A stretch of DNA of 64,000 nt from AAA044-D11 sp965268555 (GTDB lineage: Bacteria; Actinomycetota; Actinomycetes; Nanopelagicales; Nanopelagicaceae). Below, piece by piece: positions 52,536 through 61,162 of the stretch. Within the stretch, counting starts at the first letter, position 1. Each line of letters opens with the position of its first letter. The notes under the pieces are model-generated. The model saw only the letters and a list, made by a program, of their open reading frames with translations. It searched no databases and was not told where the DNA came from. The translations under genes and the position numbers were made by a program. The stretch lies in assembly GCA_965268555.1 (NCBI GenBank), contig OZ254174.1, forward strand, positions 1,302,001 through 1,366,000, read 5' to 3'.

Positions 52536-53450
52536 GTGCTAAAAAATATTCGTCATGAAGCTTTTCTTTTTTGTGGCGCCTTCTTTTTTGCGTTAAATAG
52601 CGTTCCTGCCAAGTTACTTATGGAGGGCGGAATTGGGGCTTTTCGCCTAACTCAAATCCGTATTACTGGGGCATTTTTCTTGATGTTCCTCTTTGTGGTC
52701 TCTCGAAATCATAAAAAATTACGAGTAACTAAATCTGAAATTCCTGCTCTAATTGCTTTTGGTGTAATCGGTTTTGCTGTTGTGAACGGCCTATATTTTT
52801 CAGCAATTGCCAGAATTAATGTGAGCATCGCACTAATCATTGAATTCACCGCGCCAATATGGATTGTGCTTTGGATGCGATTTATTAAGAAGCGAAATGT
52901 TTCAAAGTTAATGTGGTGGGGCTTATCTATTGGTTTCACAGGATTGTTATTGGTCGCTCAAGTTTGGCGTGGCCTAACTCTTGATGGCCTTGGATTGATC
53001 TACGCCTTTGTCGATGCCTTTGCCCTTGCCCTCTACTTCGTGCTTGGCGAGAGATTCGTAAAAGCAAAGGGCAGTGAAGTCACCATGGTTCTTGGTTTTG
53101 GTGTCTCCGCTGCATTTTTCGCAATCGTGATGCCGTGGTGGAATTTCCCATTCGAAGTTTTCTCAAAATCAATTGAACTAACTGGTCGATTTTCCGGTAA
53201 CTCACTTCCTGGTTGGGCGCTAGTTCTCTGGGTAATTATTGGTGGTACCGCAGTTCCTTACTTCTTTGTACTTACTGGCCTAAAAGGTTTGAATGCTGCA
53301 ACCGCAAGTGTTATCGGAATGCTTGAGCCGGTTTTTGGTGGCATCCTCGCCTGGTTCTTCTTATTCGAAAGACTTACCTTGATGCAATTCATTGGGTGCT
53401 GTGTAGTTCTCGTTGGTATTTATCTGGCAGACCGCGCAAGAACTAGTTAG
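52536..53450 (+). CDS. EamA/DMT-family transporter
   Basis: 304 aa from GTG 52536, which has AGGG 6 nt upstream; TTG at 52521, overlapping the acyl-CoA dehydrogenase stop, is an alternative that adds five residues. Ten helices in two EamA repeats: AFFFALNSVPAKLLMEGGIGAFRLTQIRI and ALNAATASVIGMLEPVFGGILAWFFLFERLTLMQFIGCCVVLVGIYLA style segments. RhtA-like exporters of amino acids belong here; substrate unknown. Confidence 0.88.
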   Translation: MLKNIRHEAFLFCGAFFFALNSVPAKLLMEGGIGAFRLTQIRITGAFFLMFLFVVSRNHKKLRVTKSEIPALIAFGVIGFAVVNGLYFSAIARINVSIALIIEFTAPIWIVLWMRFIKKRNVSKLMWWGLSIGFTGLLLVAQVWRGLTLDGLGLIYAFVDAFALALYFVLGERFVKAKGSEVTMVLGFGVSAAFFAIVMPWWNFPFEVFSKSIELTGRFSGNSLPGWALVLWVIIGGTAVPYFFVLTGLKGLNAATASVIGMLEPVFGGILAWFFLFERLTLMQFIGCCVVLVGIYLADRARTS

Positions 53451-53467
53451 TAGGGTAAATTCCATAC

Positions 53468-53962
53468 ATGGAAAATTTCGCTGATCTGCTTGGTGCAAAT
53501 AAGGAATATGCCAGCACCTTTAAATCACAGGGGTTGAGCGGCGAAGCGTTAAAAGGTTTAGCCATTGTTACTTGTATGGACTCTCGCATTGATCCGCTCC
53601 ATATTGTTGGGATGGAGGCGGGAGATGCCAAAATTCTTCGAAATGCTGGGGCGCGTGTAACTGATGATGTGTTACGTACTTTAGTTTTAGCAACTCATCT
53701 ACTTGGCGTTAACCGTGTACTTGTTATGCCTCACACTGATTGCCGAATGGCGACCGGTGAAGAGCATGAAATTCACGCCGCGATTCTAGAAAAATCTGGA
53801 GTTGATACTCGCGGAATTGAAATTCGAACAGTTAAAGATCAGATGAAGGCTCTTGTAACTGATATTCAAAGAATTGAAAGCTACCCCTTGCTTGCAGAAA
53901 ATGTAAAAGTAATGGGTGCAATTTTTAGCGTTGAAACTGGAAAGCTTTCACCAGTTATTTAA
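53468..53962 (+). CDS. Beta-class carbonic anhydrase
   Basis: 164 aa. Zinc ligands Cys36 (in VTCMDSRIDP, with Asp38 and Arg40 of the active dyad), His89 and Cys92 (VMPHTDCRMAT). Short beta-CA type like M. tuberculosis Rv1284. Interconverts CO2 and bicarbonate. The stop shares TTAA with the convergent dnaB stop. Confidence 0.93.
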   Translation: MENFADLLGANKEYASTFKSQGLSGEALKGLAIVTCMDSRIDPLHIVGMEAGDAKILRNAGARVTDDVLRTLVLATHLLGVNRVLVMPHTDCRMATGEEHEIHAAILEKSGVDTRGIEIRTVKDQMKALVTDIQRIESYPLLAENVKVMGAIFSVETGKLSPVI

Positions 53963-55374
53963 TTATCTTTTACGAAACTCTCAGCGTTCTGTGAGTAGCT
54001 TGGTGCCATATCGCTAAATCTTGCAAAGTGTAATTGGGCGCTGACTGTAATTGTTCGGGTTGGTCCGTTACGGTGCTTGGCGATAATCAAATCTGCTTCT
54101 CCAGATCTATTTTGGCCGTCATACATATCATCGCGGTGTAGAAGAATTACCACGTCAGCATCTTGTTCAATAGATCCAGATTCACGAAGGTCAGAGAGCA
54201 TTGGCTTCTTATCTGCGCGTTGTTCTGGCGAACGGTTTAACTGTGAAATTGCGATTACGGGAACATCTAGCTCTTTCGCAAGCAATTTAAGATTTCTAGA
54301 GAATTCCGATACCTCTTGTTGGCGGTTCTCAACGCGCTTGCCTGCAGTCATCAACTGCAAGTAGTCGATAACAATTAACTTCAAACCATGGCGTTGCTTA
54401 AGGCGTCGCGCCTTTGCGCGGATCTCCATAAGTGAGAGATTTGGTGAGTCATCAATAAATAGCGGAGCTTGTGAAATTTCGCCCATTCGCTTTGCTAAAC
54501 GGCCCCACTCTTCATCTGTGAGAGCGCCAGACCTAATGTTATTGAGTGCAACTCGCGCCTCTGCGGAGAGCATACGCATTGTGATTTCAGAGCGGCTCAT
54601 TTCCAACGAGAAGATAACTGAAGGATCGCCATTATGAATTGATGCATAGCGCGCAATATCAAGACCAAGTGTTGATTTACCAACTGCAGGACGCGCAGCA
54701 AGAACAATCATATTTCCTGGATGTAGCCCGTTGGTTAAAGTATCGAGATCTTTAAAACCAGTCTTAACACCTTCACCTTTAACGCCATTTGATATCGCTT
54801 CGATTTCATCAAGTGCTGCGGGGAGTAGCTCAGATAATTGAATGTAATCCTCGGTTGTGCGGTGTTCGGTAACTTGGAAAATTTCGGCTGATGCTTGATC
54901 GACTGCATCATCCACTTCGCCTTCACCGGAATATCCGAGTTGAACAATCTTTGTACCCGCTTCAACAAGTCGGCGCATGATTGCATGGTCGCGGACGATC
55001 TTTGCGTAATAACCAGCATTGGCTGCAGTAGGAACTGAGTTAATAAGTGTGTGTAGATAAGGTGCGCCACCGGCACGAGCGATGTCGCCACGCTTTGTTA
55101 ATTCAGCTGCAACTGTTACTGGATCTGCAGGTTCTCCGCGACCATACAAATCTAGAATTGCATCATAAATAAGTTCGTGTGCTGGGCGATAGAAATCTCG
55201 TTCACGAATAATTTCAACAACATCTGCAATTGATTCTTTACTAAGCAACATGCCACCAAGCACGCCTTGTTCTGCAATTAAATCTTGTGGTGGTGTGCGT
55301 TCAAATTCAATTGTTGCGGGAACGCGATTGTTTGAGTTGTTATTTCCGCGGTTGGGGAGTTCTGCGATGCTCAT
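53959..55374 (-). CDS. dnaB: Replicative DNA helicase DnaB
   Basis: 471 aa from ATG 55374, which has GGAGG 8 nt upstream; a second ATG at 55380 is too close to it, and a longer frame back to 55524 runs through the DnaA-box region and lacks family similarity. N-terminal primase-interaction domain (LIAEQGVLGGMLLSKESIADVVEI), linker, RecA-like C-terminal domain with Walker A ARPAVGKSTLG, VIFSLEMSRSEITMRM, VIDYLQLM and the arginine-finger region QRADKKPMLSDLRESGSIEQDADVV. No intein. Downstream of rplI after a terminator. Confidence 0.95.
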   Translation of the reverse strand: MSIAELPNRGNNNSNNRVPATIEFERTPPQDLIAEQGVLGGMLLSKESIADVVEIIRERDFYRPAHELIYDAILDLYGRGEPADPVTVAAELTKRGDIARAGGAPYLHTLINSVPTAANAGYYAKIVRDHAIMRRLVEAGTKIVQLGYSGEGEVDDAVDQASAEIFQVTEHRTTEDYIQLSELLPAALDEIEAISNGVKGEGVKTGFKDLDTLTNGLHPGNMIVLAARPAVGKSTLGLDIARYASIHNGDPSVIFSLEMSRSEITMRMLSAEARVALNNIRSGALTDEEWGRLAKRMGEISQAPLFIDDSPNLSLMEIRAKARRLKQRHGLKLIVIDYLQLMTAGKRVENRQQEVSEFSRNLKLLAKELDVPVIAISQLNRSPEQRADKKPMLSDLRESGSIEQDADVVILLHRDDMYDGQNRSGEADLIIAKHRNGPTRTITVSAQLHFARFSDMAPSYSQNAESFVKDN

Positions 55375-55486
55375 AGACATAGCCTCCCAACGACCACTGA
55401 CAGTGAAAAAGTTTCTCTTGCCTGCGTAATTTAATGAGGTGAGGGTGAGAGTTGTTAGGTGGCTAGATTTTGGTGTGTGTGAGCGT

Positions 55487-55601
55487 GTGGAGAAGTTGGG
55501 GATTGCCGTGGATAACGTGTGCATAAGAGTGGATAAACGGTGGAGAAGTGTTGGGGTTAACCCTCATCCACGCTCAAATTCTCACCAAAAGCTGTGGGTA
55601 A
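55487..55601. promoter_or_regulatory. Cluster of DnaA-box-like sites upstream of dnaB
   Basis: Two perfect DnaA boxes, GTGGATAA (complement TTATCCAC), at 55508-55515 and 55529-55536. Near matches: GTGGAGAA (55487, 55541), TCATCCAC (55564) and GTGGGTAA (55594-55601). Six sites in 115 bp is far above what I see elsewhere in the window. It may regulate dnaB or titrate DnaA; no AT-rich unwinding element or dnaA/dnaN gene is adjacent, so it is not called an origin. Confidence 0.6.
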
Positions 55602-55660
55602 AGATTTTTCTCTTTATCTCATTATTTAAGAATGCCTAGGGGCTCTCTAGAAATAAATAA

Positions 55661-55692
55661 AAAGCCCGCCTCTTTCGAGACGGGCCTTTAAA
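55661..55692. terminator. Terminator between rplI and dnaB
   Basis: AAGCCCGCCTC pairs with GAGACGGGCCTT around a TTTC loop, with A- and T-runs on both sides, so it can act in both directions. On the minus strand it follows the rplI stop by about 10 bp and is followed by T-rich sequence, closing the rpsF operon. Confidence 0.88.
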
Positions 55693-55703
55693 TTTGCGAA
55701 CTA

Positions 55704-56150
55704 TTAGATAGCTACAACAGTGATGTTGACGTTGGCAGATACCTGTCCTTGAAGTGAAATCTTCGCGGTGTATTTTCCAAGCTTCTTAATATGTCCTGCA
55801 ACCTTGACGCGGTGACGATCGATATCTAGACCTGTTGCAGCTTTAATGCTGGCAGCGATGTCCTTATCTGTCACTGAACCGAATAGAACTCCGGTTGCTC
55901 CGACCTTTGACTTAACAACGATCTCGGTCTTTTCAAGTGAATCTTTGATCTCTTTTGCATGATCGAGGTCGCGAATTTCACGAGCGCTGCGAGCACGACG
56001 GATTCCTTCAATCTGCTTTTCGCCACCAAGGCTCCAAGCGATTGCATTGCCGCGAGGCAATAGGTAATTGCGAGCAAAACCATCTTTGACGGTTACAACA
56101 TCGCCAGCTTGTCCTAGACCTGATACTTCACGAGTAAGAATAAGTTTCAT
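55704..56150 (-). CDS. rplI: 50S ribosomal protein bL9
   Basis: 148 aa, full length. N-terminal MKLILTREVSGLGQAGDVVTVKDGFARNYLLPRGNAI is the L9 signature, a long connecting helix follows, and the C-terminal 23S-binding domain ends in VSANVNITVVAI. Last gene of rpsF-ssb-rpsR-rplI, 12 bp after rpsR, before the terminator. Confidence 0.97.
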   Translation of the reverse strand: MKLILTREVSGLGQAGDVVTVKDGFARNYLLPRGNAIAWSLGGEKQIEGIRRARSAREIRDLDHAKEIKDSLEKTEIVVKSKVGATGVLFGSVTDKDIAASIKAATGLDIDRHRVKVAGHIKKLGKYTAKISLQGQVSANVNITVVAI

Positions 56151-56162
56151 TTTCTATTCCCC

Positions 56163-56450
56163 TTATCGCGCTGTTGAGGTGTAAGGCAGAAGTGCCATTT
56201 CGCGGGAATTCTTTACCGCGGCAGCAATCTGACGTTGGTGTTGTGTGCAAGCACCTGTAACTCGACGAGCACGGATCTTGCCGCGATCTGAGATGTACTT
56301 ACGAAGAAGATTGATGTCCTTGTAATCGATATAAGTTGCCTTATCGCGACAGAAAGAGCATGGCTTCTTCTTAAACTTCTTCATTGCTGCTGCCGACATC
56401 TTGCTTACTTTTGGCTTCGGCTTCAGCGTCTTATTATTTCTTGCGCCCAC
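56163..56450 (-). CDS. rpsR: 30S ribosomal protein bS18
   Basis: 95 aa with a GTG start at 56450, which has GGAG 7 nt upstream. This gives a basic extension of 17 residues before the common start MSAAAMKKFKKK; an internal ATG at 56399 would give the usual 78 aa. CSFCRDK and the later Cys in TGACTQHQRQ indicate the zinc-type (C+) S18. Binds S6 on the platform. Confidence 0.95.
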   Translation of the reverse strand: MGARNNKTLKPKPKVSKMSAAAMKKFKKKPCSFCRDKATYIDYKDINLLRKYISDRGKIRARRVTGACTQHQRQIAAAVKNSREMALLPYTSTAR

Positions 56451-56511
56451 TGTGGTGCTCCTTTTTAGGATGCCCCGTCAATTCTGACGGGAATGGTTAA
56501 TGGATAATTAT

Positions 56512-57018
56512 TTAGAAGGGAGGTTGATCATCGGAACCAGCTGAAGACCAGCCACCTCCGACAGGAGCTGCAGACCATGGATCTTCAGCTGAAGCAGTTT
56601 CAGTAACAGGAGTTGAGAATGAACCGCTGCCACCAGAGGCACCCGCTGCGCGAGTTGTCTTTGTGACTTTTGCAGTTGCATTTCGAAGTGATGGACCAAC
56701 TTCGTCAACTTCAACTTCGTACACAGTGCGCTTTTCGCCCTCTTTGGTTTCGTATGAGCGTTGCTTCAAACGACCAGTAACAATTACGCGCATTCCGCGA
56801 GTAAGTGATTCTGCAACGTTCTCTGCTGCTTGACGCCAAATATTGCAAGCAAGAAAGAGGCTATCGCCATCTTTCCATTCATTTGTGTTCTTATCGAGGT
56901 AACGCGGAGTTGAAGCGACCGTGAACTTTGCAACTGCAGCACCAGAAGGTGTGAAGCGCAATTCAGGATCGTTAACAAGATTTCCGACCATAGTGATCGT
57001 TGTATCTCCAGCTGCCAT
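56512..57018 (-). CDS. ssb: Single-stranded DNA-binding protein
   Basis: 168 aa. OB-fold (residues 1-110): ITMVGNLVNDPELRFTPSGAAVAKFTVAS, CNIWRQAAENVAESLTRGMRVIVTGRLKQRSYE and VYEVEVDEVGPSLRNATAKV. A Gly/Ser/Thr-rich tail ends in the acidic tip SSAGSDDQPPF, which recruits replication and repair proteins. Between rpsF and rpsR, as usual. Confidence 0.97.
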   Translation of the reverse strand: MAAGDTTITMVGNLVNDPELRFTPSGAAVAKFTVASTPRYLDKNTNEWKDGDSLFLACNIWRQAAENVAESLTRGMRVIVTGRLKQRSYETKEGEKRTVYEVEVDEVGPSLRNATAKVTKTTRAAGASGGSGSFSTPVTETASAEDPWSAAPVGGGWSSAGSDDQPPF

Positions 57019-57054
57019 TTTTTCTCTCTCTTATCTACTTTAGATGCTTTTTAT

Positions 57055-57339
57055 TTATTCGGGACGGACGACTTTTGTACGAAGCACTGCTTCGTTCAAA
57101 TTTAATTGGCGATCAAGTTCTTTAATCGCATCCGGACCACAGTGCATATCAACGACGGCGTAAATTCCTTCTGGTTTTTTATTTATTTCGAAGGACATAC
57201 GACGACGGCCCCAAATGTCGAGCTTGTCGACAGTGCCGCCACTTTCCTTGATGATCTTGAGATATGTCTCAAGACTTGGTGCGACTGTGCGTTCTTCTAA
57301 TTCAGGATCGAGAATGACCATGAGTTCATATCTACGCAT
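57055..57339 (-). CDS. rpsF: 30S ribosomal protein bS6
   Basis: 94 aa: MRRYELMVILDPELEE, GGTVDKLDIWGRRRMSFEINKKPEGIYAVVDM. First gene of the rpsF-ssb-rpsR-rplI operon; its product with S18 is known in other bacteria to bind the leader of its own mRNA. A structured leader lies immediately upstream. Confidence 0.97.
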   Translation of the reverse strand: MRRYELMVILDPELEERTVAPSLETYLKIIKESGGTVDKLDIWGRRRMSFEINKKPEGIYAVVDMHCGPDAIKELDRQLNLNEAVLRTKVVRPE

Positions 57340-57346
57340 AAGTTAA

Positions 57347-57408
57347 CCCCACCTCCTCTGGACTAAAGCGGCCACGGAATTTCCGCGGCAGGAGGGTTAT
57401 TGCTCCTT
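57347..57408 (-). promoter_or_regulatory. Structured leader of rpsF, possible S6:S18 autoregulatory element
   Basis: The leader has an 8-bp hairpin (GCCGCGGA with TTCCGTGGC, plus-strand 57371-57389). Just 5' of it is CCTCCT (plus-strand 57390-57395), which can pair either with an earlier AGGAG (57403-57407) or with the rpsF Shine-Dalgarno AGGAGG (57352-57357). These two pairings exclude each other and would close or open the ribosome site. Similar logic is known for S6:S18 leaders; a match to that Rfam family was not tested. Confidence 0.5.
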
Positions 57409-57448
57409 CATTGATTAACCGCGGGTGCGGTTGCTCTTGGAAGGAAGG

Positions 57449-58648
57449 CTAAGGGTAACCCTGCCCGGCGTTAGATAAAAATTCAAGGTTCTGTGGACCG
57501 AAACTTGGTGTGGATCTCCGCATAAGACGCAGGCTAAACCAGGTTAGGGCCGCAATTCGAAGCAGAATTGCGAAGGCATAGGCACCGGCCGGGATAGCGA
57601 ATTTGGCCCCTGACATTCCAGCCAAGTATTGCCAGATTGCCAAGTGATAAATCAATTCCGCACCTTGCCAAATCCAAAAATCAAAACGGTCTTTCTTATC
57701 TACCATTGCAAGTATTGCAAGCGGGGTGAGCCATAAAACAAATTGCGGTGAATAAACCTTGCTTGCCGTAACAAAAATTGCGACGATAAAAAATGCAACT
57801 GATGCGAGTGATGGAACCTTGGTAATTCCAAGTACAAACAATGAGAATAGAAAAGCTCCTAAAATAAGTAGCAATATAGAAATTAAATTTAAATTTGCAA
57901 TTTTAATTCCATAAACATCAAGTGCTTGATAGATAGAACCCCAATCTGCAACTCTTTCAGTATTTAATTTAAAAAATCTAAACCAACCAGTTGGAGTAGT
58001 GAGAATAAATGGCAGATTAATTGCCAACCAAAGAAGAATAGTGGTTGAAACATATTGTATTAGTTCGCGTAGCTTTGCTTTGCGAATAAATATTAAGGCA
58101 ATAGGTAAGAGAAGTACGATTGGGAAAAACTTTGTCGCAATAGAAATTCCAAGTAGCAGAGCGCTAGCACGAAATTTTCCTACGTCGAAAAAATAGATCG
58201 CTGCTAGCGAAGATATGACTGCCCAGACATCCCAGTTGATATAGAGCGAAGCGACTACAGCAGGAGCGACTGGTAATAAATACCAGAGCTCTGGCTTTAA
58301 CTTTTTTAATAGAACTACCGAGGCAATAAAAAGAAGTCCGATAAAGATTGCGTTGATATCAAAGTAGCTCCGGTATTTGTTCCCTGAATCCCCAACTAAG
58401 AAGGATGTTCCCCACATAACTAACCCTATTAACGGTGGATATTCCACAGCATTTGCAGCACTTGCATAGGGCCAGCTGTGAGTTATCAAATCCCGTGCGC
58501 CAAATAGTGCAGGAAGGTCGGAATAGCAGGCATGAATATTTGTACCTGGTTGTGTCCAACCAATAGACCTACAGTGTTCAAATTTTGCAAAGGAAAGTAG
58601 TGCTGCGATAAGTGCAAGAAATACTGCACTTCTAGCAACAATTTTCAC
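57449..58648 (-). CDS. GT87-type membrane glycosyltransferase
   Basis: 399 aa with about ten membrane helices. An early extracytoplasmic loop has ACYSDLPALFGARDL and AVEYPPLIGLVMWG; EYPP is the pattern of GT87/GT-C polyprenyl-phosphate-mannose-dependent alpha-mannosyltransferases. Further features: LLGISIATKFFPIVLLLPI and YSPQFVLWLTPLAIL. Probably mannosylates a lipid- or wall-linked glycan outside the membrane. Its start overlaps the PBP gene's stop by 4 bp, a conserved actinobacterial pair. Confidence 0.82.
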   Translation of the reverse strand: MKIVARSAVFLALIAALLSFAKFEHCRSIGWTQPGTNIHACYSDLPALFGARDLITHSWPYASAANAVEYPPLIGLVMWGTSFLVGDSGNKYRSYFDINAIFIGLLFIASVVLLKKLKPELWYLLPVAPAVVASLYINWDVWAVISSLAAIYFFDVGKFRASALLLGISIATKFFPIVLLLPIALIFIRKAKLRELIQYVSTTILLWLAINLPFILTTPTGWFRFFKLNTERVADWGSIYQALDVYGIKIANLNLISILLLILGAFLFSLFVLGITKVPSLASVAFFIVAIFVTASKVYSPQFVLWLTPLAILAMVDKKDRFDFWIWQGAELIYHLAIWQYLAGMSGAKFAIPAGAYAFAILLRIAALTWFSLRLMRRSTPSFGPQNLEFLSNAGQGYP

Positions 58649-60618
58649 TGTTTAGCTGCGAGTTTCTTCTTCTTTGTTGCGCCTGATTCATATTTTCCTG
58701 CCAGCGCAGGATCTAGCGTTGGCACTGCATCTAAATATGAAACAGGTTCGGTTCCACCAATATTTGCCGGATCTGGAAATGATGTTGCTGGCATACCTTT
58801 TTGTGCAAGCTTTGTATAAGTGTTCCAAACTCGGGCTGGGAAAGTTCCGCCAGTAAATGCGCCAAGACCACCAATTCCATTTAGCGATTGCGTTGCATCA
58901 TCTCTAAACATTGCAACCGTCGTGGCAAACTCAGGTGTGTAACCGTTAAACCAAGCGGACGCATTGTCAGTTGTAGTTCCAGTCTTTCCAGCAGTTGGTC
59001 GTCCGACGCCACTAGCCGCAGCGCCGCCAGTTCCAAATCTGGTTACACCTTGAAGGGCATAAGTTAAGTCAGCCATAACATCTGGTTGGAATGCTTGTTG
59101 GGCTTCAATCTTTCCTTCGTAGAGCACACCTTTATTTGATCCTAAAACTTCTTTAATAAAAAATGGTTTTGCGTAAGTTCCATTGGCGGCAAATGTTGCA
59201 TATGCAGCGGCCATATCAATTACGTGTGGTGATGCAACACCAAGTGAAATTGATGGGGTTGGCATTAGTGCAACTGTGTTTGGAATACCCGCACGTCTTG
59301 CAACATCAACAACTTTATCTAAGCCTGCTTTAATTCCGAGTGGAACATAAATTGTGTTAATTGAATGTGCTGTCGCATCAAGTAGGTCTATTTCACCCTC
59401 TTGCTCGTTTGCATAGTTAAAGACGGGGTAAGGCTTACCAACATCATCAAATACTTGAGGTGATTTTCCATTCCAGATAGAAGTTAATGGAATTCCTTGT
59501 TCAAGAGCGGCGACAAGTGCGAATGGTTTAAAACCAGATCCAGCTTGAGTGATTGATTGGGTTGCGCCATTTAATTGCGTGACTAAATAATCCTTACCGC
59601 CATAAAGTGCAACAACTTCACCTGTTCCAGCTCTGATTGAAACTAGCGCGGCATGAAAATTATCAGGTGTTTTGGCAGGTCCTCGAGTGTCCATGGCTTT
59701 TACTGCAGCTTCCTGATTTTTCTTCTCCAGCGTCGTTTTAATTACATAACCACCGGTTTGTAATTGGGCTTCAGTAAATCCAAGTTTTCCTAGTTCACGA
59801 ACAACCCATGAAATTACATAACCTTTTGGTCCGGCTAGAGCCCCAGATGTTACGCGATCACGAATAGCTGGATACTTCAAATTTTTAGCTTGCGCTTTTG
59901 TTAACCAATCTTTTGCAACCATGCCATCAATTACATATTGCCATCTTGCTATTAAACGTTGCTTGTTTTCTTTGCTGTAAGAAGGATCGTAGTAACCAGG
60001 AGAGCGAAGAATGCTTGCCAGAATCGCAGCCTCAGAAATAGATAACTTACTAACGCTTTTACCGAAATAAACTTCGGATGCGGTTTGAATTCCATAAGAA
60101 CCCCGACCAAAGTAAATGGTATTCAAATAACTTTCCAAGATGTCATCTTTAGACATTTGATTCTGTAACTTCATAGCAATTACAAGTTCTTTTACTTTTC
60201 TGGTAATTGTGCGCTCTGGTGTTAGAAATGCAGTCTTTGCATATTGCTGAGTGATTGTTGAACCACCTTGGCCATTTAACGAGCCTGACTTCAAATTGTT
60301 AAAAAGTGCGCGCGCAATACCGATTGGGCTCACAGCGCTCTGGGTATAAAAATTGCGATCTTCCGCCGCCATGACGGCTTGGCGTACGTGTAATGGAATA
60401 TTTGCTAACTTAACAACGGTTCGATTCTCTGAACCCAAGCGACCAATTTCTTGGCCATCTGCATATTGAATAATTGTTGATTGGCTGTTAACAAATGCAT
60501 TTGGATCGGGAATGCTGACTGTGAAGTATGCGAATGCAAAACCGAGAACCGCAATGATGAAACCAATACCGCCGGCAAATATGCCGTATCGGATTAAGTT
60601 TCCACGCAGATTACTCAT
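58645..60618 (-). CDS. ponA: Class A penicillin-binding protein (transglycosylase/transpeptidase)
   Basis: 657 aa. One N-terminal helix (about 13-33). GT51 domain with catalytic Glu86 in AVMAAEDRNFYTQ and GGSTITQQYAKTAFL. Transpeptidase domain with Ser361-x-x-Lys364 (GSGFKPFAL), the SIN motif (419-421) and the KTGTTTDNASAWFNGYTPE block. Short basic C-terminus without PASTA domains. Builds and cross-links peptidoglycan. Operon with the GT87 gene. Confidence 0.95.
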   Translation of the reverse strand: MSNLRGNLIRYGIFAGGIGFIIAVLGFAFAYFTVSIPDPNAFVNSQSTIIQYADGQEIGRLGSENRTVVKLANIPLHVRQAVMAAEDRNFYTQSAVSPIGIARALFNNLKSGSLNGQGGSTITQQYAKTAFLTPERTITRKVKELVIAMKLQNQMSKDDILESYLNTIYFGRGSYGIQTASEVYFGKSVSKLSISEAAILASILRSPGYYDPSYSKENKQRLIARWQYVIDGMVAKDWLTKAQAKNLKYPAIRDRVTSGALAGPKGYVISWVVRELGKLGFTEAQLQTGGYVIKTTLEKKNQEAAVKAMDTRGPAKTPDNFHAALVSIRAGTGEVVALYGGKDYLVTQLNGATQSITQAGSGFKPFALVAALEQGIPLTSIWNGKSPQVFDDVGKPYPVFNYANEQEGEIDLLDATAHSINTIYVPLGIKAGLDKVVDVARRAGIPNTVALMPTPSISLGVASPHVIDMAAAYATFAANGTYAKPFFIKEVLGSNKGVLYEGKIEAQQAFQPDVMADLTYALQGVTRFGTGGAAASGVGRPTAGKTGTTTDNASAWFNGYTPEFATTVAMFRDDATQSLNGIGGLGAFTGGTFPARVWNTYTKLAQKGMPATSFPDPANIGGTEPVSYLDAVPTLDPALAGKYESGATKKKKLAAKQ

Positions 60619-60648
60619 AACTTAAGGCTACCTTCTTCCGACTTTTTA

Positions 60649-61119
60649 TTAATGACCACGCAGGGATTTCTCATGAAGGTGCCAGCTTTTCAATTCTTTT
60701 GCTGGCTTCCAGTCGTCATCTTCAAGCGTGTGAACCTTACGTGGCGCCTTTCTTGTGCGGCCATCGCCGAGTAAGAATGAGTAAATCAAATGATTCCAAC
60801 CGCACTCTAAGCAAATTTCGACTGTGTACACCCGAAATTCACCATACTCGTTCTGCATTTCATCTAATTCACTTAAAGATTTGATTCGCCCTGAGTACTG
60901 TCCGAGTTGATCACCAAATGCATATCGCAATTCACGTATTTCAACTTTTTTGCAGACTGGGCAAGGGCGCTTTGTTATCTCGCCATGGTGTTTTGCTGCT
61001 CGCTTTAAATAAGGATCGGCATCGCAAGCATCCATCGCAGATGCAGAACCTCGAAAGAGCGCAAGCAAGGTTGCGCGGCGATCAAGTGAATAATCGATGT
61101 TATCTCGGCGCGACCACAT
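60649..61119 (-). CDS. DUF5318 zinc-ribbon-like protein
   Basis: 156 aa from ATG 61119, which gives the conserved MWSRRDNIDYSLDRRATLLALFRG; a frame 15 codons longer exists. Two Cys pairs, RPCPVCKK and EICLECGWNHL, suggest a zinc ribbon. Family confined to actinobacteria, function unknown. Upstream of the PBP gene on the same strand (30 bp), divergent from the MFS gene. Confidence 0.85.
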   Translation of the reverse strand: MWSRRDNIDYSLDRRATLLALFRGSASAMDACDADPYLKRAAKHHGEITKRPCPVCKKVEIRELRYAFGDQLGQYSGRIKSLSELDEMQNEYGEFRVYTVEICLECGWNHLIYSFLLGDGRTRKAPRKVHTLEDDDWKPAKELKSWHLHEKSLRGH

Positions 61120-61162
61120 AATGGTAAAGAATAAACCCAACTTGGACATTACGCTTTGCAGC

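Noticed and set aside
55381..55524. Long N-terminus of DnaB and a 66-codon plus-strand frame
   Set aside because: Both lie across the DnaA-box region; the GGAGG spacing supports ATG 55374.
55480..55640. Chromosomal origin
   Set aside because: No dnaA or dnaN nearby and no clear AT-rich unwinding region; only a box cluster is supported.
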